Positions 24,793 to 32,774 of a stretch of 46,216 nucleotides of DNA are shown here, one piece after another. This stretch comes from Candidatus Woesearchaeota archaeon (lineage in GTDB: Archaea; Nanobdellota; Nanobdellia; Woesearchaeales; JAGLGH01). Under the pieces are notes generated by a model. The model saw only the letters and a list, made by a program, of their open reading frames with translations, was not told the origin of the DNA and did no database searches. Made by a program: the position numbers and the translations under genes. The stretch is from positions 1 through 46,216 of the forward strand of contig DAOVBM010000007.1 in NCBI GenBank assembly GCA_030670545.1, written 5' to 3'. Each line of letters starts with the position of its first letter. Within the stretch, counting starts at the first letter, position 1.

Positions 24793-25758
24793 TTATATAC
24801 ATTCAACATTATATGTGTTTAAATGATAATTATCATCATTATCAAGCCGGAACCATTCATATCCTGTTTCATTGAATGTCTCGTTTATAATACAGCTGCT
24901 TATTGATACATTGCTGAAATATATATAATCCACTGCGCTTGCTGTCTTTATGTCCAGACCTTGTATCATAAGCTTGTCAAAATTGACTATGCTCTCTATA
25001 CCCATAGTAGAATTTGAAAGATTGCCTTCAAGCCTCATCAGGAAGCTCGGACCGTGCTCAGAGGCTATATAATAAGAGTTTGCCAGATGCTGCTTGAGCA
25101 CATCAAGATTATCAAAATCTGTCTGATTTGCTCTTATGATCTTGTTTACTATCTTGTTATATGTATTCAGGCTGGACACAGGATCCTCAAGCCCAATTAC
25201 GCTAATCTGTGTGATTATATGTCTTGTTCGCAGCCAGCTTGCTGTTTTCCTCTTGTCAGTGACATTGAACAATATATCTACCTCAACATTTACTGTCCAT
25301 GGATCTGACTGGTTGATTGTAATGTTTGATGCAGTGAAATCTATGATTATGTCAATCTTATCAGCCTCTTCTTTTATCTTCTCCATCCAGTCTGGAAAAG
25401 ATGCACCCTCCAGTAGAGGATTACTTTCATTCATCACTGTTGCATTGAGAAGAGCCTCTTTAAATGCTGAGTCTATGTCTGGTATGAATGAGTTGTTGGA
25501 TGTGATGAAGTCTTCTATAGCAAGAAGCGACCTGAAGCTGGAAATATAGAGCCCTCTGTTTATATCTGTCTCAACATCTTTGATAAAGTCGCTTATTGTA
25601 CTGACCCTTGTCTCTATCACAAACATGGAATCCCTGTATACGTATCCAGTATGTATTGTAAATGAATAGACAATCAAGGATACAAGGCCAATGGCTATGA
25701 ATGTGAAAAAGACTCCTTTCCGGTTAAAAGATTTGCGCGGCGAATTTTTTACTGCCAA
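24793..25758 (-). CDS. N-terminally anchored extracellular protein of the pilus locus
   Basis: The N-terminus has basic residues followed by a hydrophobic segment (KGVFFTFIAIGLVSLIVYSF), like a pilin-type signal or an uncleaved anchor. The remaining 285 residues contain about ten N-x-S/T sites, as expected outside an archaeal cell. No known domain is recognised. It starts with TTG; GAGGTGA lies four to five bases before it. It overlaps the vWA-protein gene by ten bases, so the two are translated together and probably form part of the same surface structure. Confidence 0.75.
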   Translation of the reverse strand: MAVKNSPRKSFNRKGVFFTFIAIGLVSLIVYSFTIHTGYVYRDSMFVIETRVSTISDFIKDVETDINRGLYISSFRSLLAIEDFITSNNSFIPDIDSAFKEALLNATVMNESNPLLEGASFPDWMEKIKEEADKIDIIIDFTASNITINQSDPWTVNVEVDILFNVTDKRKTASWLRTRHIITQISVIGLEDPVSSLNTYNKIVNKIIRANQTDFDNLDVLKQHLANSYYIASEHGPSFLMRLEGNLSNSTMGIESIVNFDKLMIQGLDIKTASAVDYIYFSNVSISSCIINETFNETGYEWFRLDNDDNYHLNTYNVECI

Positions 25759-28700
25759 ACTCTCACCTCAAGTATTGCAGGGCCCCACATGGAAGGGACA
25801 TCAGATACTGAAAGGGTATCCAGCAGAAGGTTACTCTCATCAAGCCTCACATCAATATAGCCATCACTGTCAAAGTCAAGCTTCTGGAAAAGCCTGTATG
25901 CTGCTTCATCTGTTGCATCATCAGTATCATATACAGCATTAAGATAATCACAGCTCTTTGTGCCATTGTATAGCGGAGGCACAAGCACTGAGGAATTAGT
26001 GCTGTCCTCAAAGAATAATGTCCAGTTACATCCTTCATTCTCTGAGAATACGCCAGAGAAATCAATCAGGCTGTCCAGCCTTGCTGTATAGATAAGCCTA
26101 TTGTATGATGACCCTCCTGTGTTGTTTCCCTGCGCTGTGCTTGTCATGACATTTATAGTATTATTTTCACCGCTTCTGATTATGTTGACAGGTATGTTTA
26201 CCTTATATGCATCTCCCAGCTCATGGAAAAATGTGTTATAGCTGCTGAGGTTAAATACCTCAAAATGCCCCCCGCTGTTTGATACATTCACATAGCTTGT
26301 CCATCTGTCTGCTGAATAGCTTGTTGCAGTCAGTTCAATAAGCTCTGAATCCGGCGGGATGTAGAGCAATCTTTCGCTTATATTGTTCCCGAATACAGGA
26401 CCTTCTATTGTCATAGGTATCTTTCCGTATTCAGGAGGGCTTACAATAGGTGTATAGTTGAATTCTATATAAGATTCAGGGTAAAGATGCGAACTGATGA
26501 GATCTGAGTAATTTATAGACTGGGTTGAGGAATATTCCATAATCTGTCTTGATATAATTTTGTATGTTTCTACAAGCTCCTCAACACTTGTGCTGTTGAA
26601 ATACTGTCCGTCTGAGCAGTTTGCCATTGCAATAAGAGTTTCAGAATCTGCGCTGTAGCCAAAGCCCACTGTAAATACCTTTATGCCGAAATCATTATAT
26701 GCATCACATGCTGCATCTATGGCTTCTTCTTTTGCTTTGGTGATATTATAGAAGCCGTCACATGCATAGTTAGCTTCTCCGTCCGTCATCACTATCATTG
26801 CCTTTAGTTTGGTCTGGTTTATCTCTGATTCACTTATGACAAGCTCAAGGTCAAATGCGACATCAGTAGGCCAACACCAGATCAAGAAGCATTCTTCCTT
26901 ATTATAAAGCCTTGCAGCGATTATGTTCTCTCCTTCAACAAAAAGGCTTTTGTTTATATCTATTCTGTCCCTGTTCCAGTAGCGCGCGCTGTGGGATGAT
27001 CCGTAATCATTGTCAATAAGCTCTCCGTTCAGGTATATATCAGCTCCGTCATCGCTTAAGATATATACCCGCGAATGATTGATTGCTGATATATTTGCGA
27101 TATTGAATTTTTTCCTGAAATAATAATCTCCCTCATATTTGTCAAGGATTGTGCTTGGATTGCCAAGCCAGTTGTACCTGTTCCTGAATACAGTTGACTT
27201 TGATTTCCATGAACTGTCATCAAAGCTCAGGTCTGTCCAACCAACAGGTGGTGATGCAATATCCTTATCATTATATTTCCATCCGCTAGTTTTTCTTGAT
27301 ATAATCGTCTTGATCCTGTCAACCATCAGAATATCTATTGCGCTCCTGACACCGCAGCAGGGGCATGTCCCGCCATTGACAACATAACTATCCAGTTCGT
27401 CTTTAAGCGCAACTGCATCATCGTTTAAGTTAAATATGTTTTGGGTTACAGTCTCATATCCAATAAGCCCTACAAGAGTCTCAGGAAATGACAGGACATC
27501 ATCTATCAGGGCTTTTCCTGCGCATTGTGCCGCAGTAATCCTCCTTGTGCTTGGATCATTCAGCAGCGGGTCATCACATTCCCTTTTGACTCCTATTGCA
27601 TCAGAGTCAATCCTCCAGTCCATGCTTTTACTGATATCTGTTACAAGCGCTACATCAAATGGTACTTTGAGTAGTGATACATTCTTGATTGCAAATCTTA
27701 ATGGTATTGTGCTGAGGCTGAGATCGCTGTAATTTACGCTGTTGTTATAGAGTGTCTCTGATATATTATCATTATTTAGGATGAGACTCCTGTTTCCGAA
27801 TGGGTTCTCTTCATATATAGTAGTATTTCCAAGCGCCAGATATATGCTGTAATTGCTGAAAAATGACAGGTTGATTATCATCTGGCTCAGGTTTCCAGGG
27901 ACATAGAATGATGAATAAAGGTTGATGAAGCCGTCAATTCCTGGGAAATAATACCTCTTGATAGCATTATTATCACCATCATATGTTATGTCAAGCTCAT
28001 CCATGTTGTCAGAGATGTATGTCACCCTGAGATATCCCCCAGCTATGTATTTAGGCCCTTCTGCTGTGATGTTCTCGTTTATGTATTCAAACCTGATTGA
28101 TATGTTGTTCACTCCAGAAACAAAATAAGATGTATTGCATATGGAAAAGTTTATGTCCCATCTGTCAGGCACCATATAGCTTCCGTTTCCTGATCCCATT
28201 GGGAATTCTCCGCAAAGATTGTCATTGACATAAAACCTGAAATCTGTCCCTGGCTCAAGTTCAAGATATGCTGAAGTGATATTGAAATTGTCAGGAAGCA
28301 GCAGCCTCTTTATAAGGTTTCCCTCACCTTCAAATCCACCAAAGTATGCAAAAGATGAGGTCTTCCTGTCCTTGATTGAGCTGAGGTAAACCCTTGATGA
28401 ATATCCAAATATGGCTTTATCCTTTGCTATTCCTGATATCATCTTCTGGCTTGAGACTGATGAGCTTTCAACTGATTTTGGCCTTGTTGATATCTCTTTA
28501 GAATTAATATACAGGCCATATCCAAATCTTTCATCTATATAAGGCTCAATAAACTCCTGGCTCAGGTTAAAGGCAATCCATGTATTGTTTTCTGCCCACA
28601 TCTCGCCAATAAACTCAGCAATGGATATATTAAGCACCCTCTCACTGATATTGCCGTCAGCTATAAGCTGGTTCACATAGCTGTTGTTAAGTTCATAGAC

Positions 28701-28880
28701 TTTCATAGAAGAGAGGACCCGCACCATATCAGAAGAGAGATAGTTGATTGATGTTGATGTCTTTTCAGACATATAAAATGAAGAAGAGAGTATCAGTCCG
28801 AGCATTATGATTGATGCTGCTATAAGAGCATCTATGGCAAAGAATATACCTCTTTTTTGAAGAAAATTTATTACCACCAT
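25749..28880 (-). CDS. Large vWA surface protein with inserted jelly-roll domain, pilus locus
   Basis: The protein has 1043 residues. A pilin-like hydrophobic N-terminus (FFAIDALIAASIIMLGLILS) anchors it. After about 370 residues of beta-rich, N-glycosylation-rich sequence comes a von Willebrand A domain with MIDAS motif DISKSMD (about residue 413). The vWA domain is interrupted at about residues 528-685 by a galactose-binding-like jelly roll (GWTDLSFDDSSWKSK, YILSDDGADIYLNGE). It then resumes with AMIVMTDGEANYACD and IKVFTVGFG. A C-terminal beta region follows. It probably acts as a pilus tip or surface adhesin binding ligand through metal. The gene is tightly coupled to its neighbours. Confidence 0.85.
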   Translation of the reverse strand: MVVINFLQKRGIFFAIDALIAASIIMLGLILSSSFYMSEKTSTSINYLSSDMVRVLSSMKVYELNNSYVNQLIADGNISERVLNISIAEFIGEMWAENNTWIAFNLSQEFIEPYIDERFGYGLYINSKEISTRPKSVESSSVSSQKMISGIAKDKAIFGYSSRVYLSSIKDRKTSSFAYFGGFEGEGNLIKRLLLPDNFNITSAYLELEPGTDFRFYVNDNLCGEFPMGSGNGSYMVPDRWDINFSICNTSYFVSGVNNISIRFEYINENITAEGPKYIAGGYLRVTYISDNMDELDITYDGDNNAIKRYYFPGIDGFINLYSSFYVPGNLSQMIINLSFFSNYSIYLALGNTTIYEENPFGNRSLILNNDNISETLYNNSVNYSDLSLSTIPLRFAIKNVSLLKVPFDVALVTDISKSMDWRIDSDAIGVKRECDDPLLNDPSTRRITAAQCAGKALIDDVLSFPETLVGLIGYETVTQNIFNLNDDAVALKDELDSYVVNGGTCPCCGVRSAIDILMVDRIKTIISRKTSGWKYNDKDIASPPVGWTDLSFDDSSWKSKSTVFRNRYNWLGNPSTILDKYEGDYYFRKKFNIANISAINHSRVYILSDDGADIYLNGELIDNDYGSSHSARYWNRDRIDINKSLFVEGENIIAARLYNKEECFLIWCWPTDVAFDLELVISESEINQTKLKAMIVMTDGEANYACDGFYNITKAKEEAIDAACDAYNDFGIKVFTVGFGYSADSETLIAMANCSDGQYFNSTSVEELVETYKIISRQIMEYSSTQSINYSDLISSHLYPESYIEFNYTPIVSPPEYGKIPMTIEGPVFGNNISERLLYIPPDSELIELTATSYSADRWTSYVNVSNSGGHFEVFNLSSYNTFFHELGDAYKVNIPVNIIRSGENNTINVMTSTAQGNNTGGSSYNRLIYTARLDSLIDFSGVFSENEGCNWTLFFEDSTNSSVLVPPLYNGTKSCDYLNAVYDTDDATDEAAYRLFQKLDFDSDGYIDVRLDESNLLLDTLSVSDVPSMWGPAILEVRVWQ

Positions 28881-29377
28881 ACCTGCACCTGCATCTTTAT
28901 TATTTCATGCCTATATATCAGAATTCTTGTAATCTGGATAAGCTTATTATATCCTGATGGAACAAGCCCTATAGCATCGCCTGATGTTATGTTTATCCTG
29001 TCATTTGTACTGTTCTCAAAGAATATATAATAATTGAATCTCGCTCCCAACAGGCGGTGCGCTTTTGTATAGTTCATGGCATAGAACATGTCAATCTTTG
29101 CCTGATCTATTCTGTGGTTCCCGTCTGTGATTCCTATCCTCACCACTGTCTCATTTGTCCAGTTATAGGGATTACCCCCTGAAACAAGAGATGTAGAAAT
29201 GCTTTTTGCATCTGCAATAAGTTCGTCTATAACAATCTGATCCTTTAGTGAAAGATTTGTTATGTATTCATAATAGATAACAAGCGCGATTACAAATATG
29301 AGCACAGCTATCATAAAGTCAGTATACCATATCTGCGCTTTCTTCATCTTTTGCCTTTTCATTTGCTTCTTTATCAT
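28871..29377 (-). CDS. Pilin-like minor protein
   Basis: The N-terminus has lysines followed by KKAQIWYTDFMIAVLIFVIALVIYY, a hydrophobic helix of the class III pilin kind but without the usual E at position 5. The rest is a small beta-rich head with N-x-S/T sites. I start at ATG 29377, just after the stop of the upstream pilin; ATGs at 29362 and 29347 are possible and the last would fit a pilin best. A longer frame from 29437 overlaps the upstream gene by 54 bases and is unlikely. It overlaps the vWA gene by ten bases. Confidence 0.7.
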   Translation of the reverse strand: MIKKQMKRQKMKKAQIWYTDFMIAVLIFVIALVIYYEYITNLSLKDQIVIDELIADAKSISTSLVSGGNPYNWTNETVVRIGITDGNHRIDQAKIDMFYAMNYTKAHRLLGARFNYYIFFENSTNDRINITSGDAIGLVPSGYNKLIQITRILIYRHEIIKMQVQVWW

Positions 29378-29382
29378 TTGAT

Positions 29383-29796
29383 CTATGAATATACACAGCT
29401 TCCTGTCTCCAGGAGTATTGCGCTGTCTGTCCTGCATATCCTGTTCCAGCCTTTTTTCATATTGCCTTCAATCTGAGGCACAATACGCACGTATTGCTTG
29501 TTCTTTGTCGTCACTAGAAGTATAGTGTTTATTATTGATATATTGTATTCAAATGTCTGGATTGTTTCAGGAAGCTCAAAATTCCTTGCATACCCTGATT
29601 CTGCCTCTGATGCTATTTTAATCTCATTTTGTATCTTGAATGATATGTCCTGCACTGCTACAAACTCTTTCTCGTCATTAAGCTCTATAGCCTGGTCCAC
29701 AAGCGCATATGTGAAGATTATTGATATAGAAAATGCTATCGCTATCAGGAATATGAATTCTATAGCTACCTGCCCCCCTCTTTTTTTTATATGCAA
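29383..29796 (-). CDS. Archaeal type IV pilin, class III signal
   Basis: The N-terminus KKRGGQVAIEFIFLIAIAFS has the prepilin peptidase motif: Lys/Arg-Gly before Gln, with Glu at position 5 of the mature protein, then a hydrophobic helix. The 137-residue size is normal for a minor archaeal pilin. The start appears to be TTG. Two cysteines near the end could form a disulfide. It lies between two other pilin-like genes and should be assembled by the TadA/TadC system downstream. Confidence 0.85.
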   Translation of the reverse strand: MHIKKRGGQVAIEFIFLIAIAFSISIIFTYALVDQAIELNDEKEFVAVQDISFKIQNEIKIASEAESGYARNFELPETIQTFEYNISIINTILLVTTKNKQYVRIVPQIEGNMKKGWNRICRTDSAILLETGSCVYS

Positions 29797-29819
29797 AGTT
29801 CTCGCCTTGAATTATTTGG

Positions 29820-30236
29820 CTAGTATCCGCTTATATTGACATAATAATCTTCTGCCTTTATATTAATGTAATGGATTCCTGAAGATATAGGCACAGTCCC
29901 GCTTATGTTGACATGGGTGCTTGCTACTATATCAGATAATCCTGCGATTGTCTGGATAGTGAATGATATCTCATTGTCAGTTATATTGACATATTTTATA
30001 TTATTTGGCATATACAGCTTGATAGTTGTCTCTGATGGTTTTCCAAGATAATAGACAGAGTCTGAAGTATCTGCTATCTTCCTTGTTATCTGCAGCAGCT
30101 GATTCATATTTATTTCATCAACTGTCGCGCCTGCATAATTATAATATATAATTATGAGAGGAAGTGTTACTACCATTACAAAACCGACAATTGTCATATA
30201 CTCCATACTTATCTGTGCTGTCTTATTTCTGCGCAT
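29820..30236 (-). CDS. Archaeal type IV pilin, class III signal, first gene of the pilus locus
   Basis: The N-terminus RRNKTAQISMEYMTIVGFVM has Gln at +1 and Glu at +5 followed by a hydrophobic helix. The 138-residue protein has a beta-rich head with several N-x-S/T sites. A TATA box at 30259-30266 lies about 27 bases before the ATG, so transcription is probably leaderless and begins the long minus-strand pilus unit here. Confidence 0.83.
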   Translation of the reverse strand: MRRNKTAQISMEYMTIVGFVMVVTLPLIIIYYNYAGATVDEINMNQLLQITRKIADTSDSVYYLGKPSETTIKLYMPNNIKYVNITDNEISFTIQTIAGLSDIVASTHVNISGTVPISSGIHYINIKAEDYYVNISGY

Positions 30237-30258
30237 ATCACTTTTTCAGAAGATGTAG

Positions 30259-30266
30259 TATATAAA
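30259..30266 (-). promoter_or_regulatory. TATA box of the pilus locus
   Basis: On the minus strand TTTATATA lies 23-30 bases before the ATG of the first pilin, which predicts a leaderless messenger. Confidence 0.55.
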
Positions 30267-30304
30267 TTTATGCCACATTTTTTATTTTAGGTGGAGATAT
30301 TTTC

Positions 30305-30432
30305 ATAATTATTTAGTCTGTTATTTAAGAACCACCAGCATCAACTAAACAAACCAGTTGCCAGAGACGCAGAGCAAAACTCATTAAGATTTGAAGATGC
30401 TACTGCTCTTTGATATATGATTGATTACATAC
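30305..30432. mobile_element. Dispersed palindromic element, copy 4 (degenerate)
   Basis: The shared inner arm ACCACCAGCATC, the block CAGTTGCCAGAGACGCAGAGC (split here between core and stem) and the closing TTTGAAGATGCTACTGCT are present, but most of the middle is lost. The outer arms ATAATTATTTAGTC (30305-30318) and GATTGATTACATAC (30419-30432) no longer pair, and no target duplication is visible. It lies between the divergent pilin and surface-protein promoters. Confidence 0.65.
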
Positions 30433-30446
30433 CCTCTGGCAAAACA

Positions 30447-30454
30447 TTTATATA
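30447..30454 (+). promoter_or_regulatory. TATA box of the repeat surface protein gene
   Basis: TTTATATA lies about 90 bases before the ATG at 30544. A second TATA-like TTATATAAA follows at about 30460. Either predicts a leader of 50-70 bases. Confidence 0.45.
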
Positions 30455-30543
30455 ATAGCTTATATAAAAGGAATATTAAAGGGATTTGTCGCAGAGATGC
30501 TCGTAAAGGAGTCATATTTATTGAATGATCAATGGAGAAAAAT

Positions 30544-32673
30544 ATGAAAAAAACAATACTTTTATTGGTGATTTCTGTTGTTTTGGCAGGGGTTGTTTAT
30601 GGAGAAGGAACATCATATTTCATTAAAGCTGTTGGAGGCGAGAGTCATGATTTGGGTTATTCTGTTGCTCAAACAAATGATGGGGGTTATATTGTAGCTG
30701 GTAATTCACAAAGTTATGGTGGTTTAGATTCTGATGTTTTGATTGTTAAATTTGATAGTAATGGTGGGGAGCAATGGACCAAAACAGTAGGGGGAGATAG
30801 TAGTGATGCAGCTAAGTCTGTTGTGCAAACAAGTGATGGGGGTTATATTATAACAGGACAATCCTCAAGTTATGGTGGTTCAGATGCTGATGTTTTGATT
30901 GTTAAATTTGATAGTAATGGGGTTGAGCAATGGACCAAAACAGTAGGAGGAGATAGTGGTGATTATGGTAATTCTGTTGCACAAACAAGTGATGGTGGAT
31001 ATATTGTAGCTGGATCTTCATATAGTTATGGTTCAGATAATCAGGATTTATTAATTGTTAAGTTTGATAGTGATGGAGTTGAGCAATGGCTTAAAGTTGT
31101 TGCAGGACCTTATGTAAATTATCCTGAGTTGGGTTATTCTGTTGCTCAAACCAATGATGGAGGTTATATTGTGACAGGTAGTTCAGCAAAGTATAGTGGG
31201 GGATATGCTGATTTATTACTTGTTAAAGTTGATAGTGAGGGGATTGAGCAATGGACTACAACAGTTGGAGGAGATAACACAGACAGAGGTTATTCTATTG
31301 CGCAAACAAGCGATGGAGGTTATATTGTGACAGGTACTTCACAAAGCTATGGCGGTCCAGATACTGATCTTTTGCTTGTTAAATTTTATTCTAATGGAGC
31401 TGAACAATGGACTAAAACAATAGGAGGAGATAGTAGTGATTATGGTAAGTCTGTCGCTCAAACAAGCGATGGAGGATATGTTGTAATTGGTTATTCACAA
31501 AGTTATGGTGGTTCAGATGCTGATGTTTTGATTGTTAAATTTGATAGTAATGGAATTGAACAATGGACTAAAACAGTTGGGGAGGATAGTAGTGATTATG
31601 GTTATTCTGTTGTGCAAACAAGCGATGGAGGTTATATTATAACAGCTAATTCATATAATGGCATAGATTATGATTTTTTGCTTATACGTCTTGATGAAAA
31701 TGGTACTGGTTTAAGTGATTGTTTAGCAATAGCAGATGAAACAGTAACAGAAGAGAGTCATAGTGTAACAGCATTGATTCATGCAACAACAGAACAAAGT
31801 TATAGTGTAACAGAAGAAAATCATATAGTGACTGAGCAAAGTCATGATCCAGTGGAGACAATTATTTGTGTTGCAGCAGCTGGTGAAACAATTCCCACCT
31901 ACTCAAGCTTCACATCTCCAGAGACAACAAACTTTTCAGAAGAAACTAATCTAACAGATGTAACAAACTTAACTCTTGCAATTGAAAACAAAGGTAAAAT
32001 CCAGTTTGCAGATGACTATGGAATAAACGCAGAGAACCAGGATTATGACGCAAACATTGTAATTGAAGACGGATCAATTTCAATCGATACATCTGCTTTG
32101 GATTCAACATTCAACAATTCTGCAACATTAACATTCTATAATATTGACTGTAATTCTCCTTTGGTATATTATTCAGATACAGAAACAACAAGATATAATA
32201 TTCTTACAGAAGACAACCAATGTCTTGCTCCAAGATGTACAAACATACAATGTACTGGAACAACACTAACAGTAGATGTTTTGCATTTCACTGGTTATGC
32301 AGTAAGCGGAAGCGTAAACCTGACAATTGATGCAGATGACCCTAAATTTGTTCTTGAAGATGTCACATTCACAGCAGTTTATATGAATCTGACAGGCGGA
32401 TTTATAGCTGGAGCAACATGCTATATCAGCTTTCCTGATGGAAGCTATATCATGGACGAGCAAGCAGACCATTACAACTATACAAAAGCTTTTGCAGCAG
32501 CGCAAACAGTTGACTATAATGTAACATGCAGTAAAACAGGATACAACACAGTATTTGCAAATGATACTGCAATCATCAATGATATTCCAGTTCCTGAGTT
32601 TTCATTATTAACATTAGGTATTGGATTGATAGCTGTGTTAGCAGGATTAATAATCATCAGAAAAAAAAGATAA
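30544..32673 (+). CDS. Seven-repeat surface protein with PEF-CTERM anchor
   Basis: A signal peptide (KKTILLLVISVVLAGVVYGE) is followed by seven repeats of about 52 residues, each with DGGYI(V/I)-x-G, SYGG-x-D and EQWTKTVGG. They resemble delta-60-type repeats and may form a seven-bladed propeller. A short degenerate linker rich in VTE, SHS and TEQS follows (about residues 400-440). After it comes the same 260-residue C-terminal module found in the two FISUMP proteins, ending in PVPEFS, a hydrophobic stretch and RKKR. I start at ATG 30544, since GGAG at 30534 is well placed; ATG 30532 is in frame. Probably exported and anchored by an archaeosortase. Confidence 0.88.
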   Translation: MKKTILLLVISVVLAGVVYGEGTSYFIKAVGGESHDLGYSVAQTNDGGYIVAGNSQSYGGLDSDVLIVKFDSNGGEQWTKTVGGDSSDAAKSVVQTSDGGYIITGQSSSYGGSDADVLIVKFDSNGVEQWTKTVGGDSGDYGNSVAQTSDGGYIVAGSSYSYGSDNQDLLIVKFDSDGVEQWLKVVAGPYVNYPELGYSVAQTNDGGYIVTGSSAKYSGGYADLLLVKVDSEGIEQWTTTVGGDNTDRGYSIAQTSDGGYIVTGTSQSYGGPDTDLLLVKFYSNGAEQWTKTIGGDSSDYGKSVAQTSDGGYVVIGYSQSYGGSDADVLIVKFDSNGIEQWTKTVGEDSSDYGYSVVQTSDGGYIITANSYNGIDYDFLLIRLDENGTGLSDCLAIADETVTEESHSVTALIHATTEQSYSVTEENHIVTEQSHDPVETIICVAAAGETIPTYSSFTSPETTNFSEETNLTDVTNLTLAIENKGKIQFADDYGINAENQDYDANIVIEDGSISIDTSALDSTFNNSATLTFYNIDCNSPLVYYSDTETTRYNILTEDNQCLAPRCTNIQCTGTTLTVDVLHFTGYAVSGSVNLTIDADDPKFVLEDVTFTAVYMNLTGGFIAGATCYISFPDGSYIMDEQADHYNYTKAFAAAQTVDYNVTCSKTGYNTVFANDTAIINDIPVPEFSLLTLGIGLIAVLAGLIIIRKKR

Positions 32674-32774
32674 TTAACTTATGATTAATAAGTAATTCTG
32701 GACATTTTACATAAATTTAAATAGAATATAAAAAAACTGATGTAGTATCAACTAAAGATATGGTGATAATAAAT

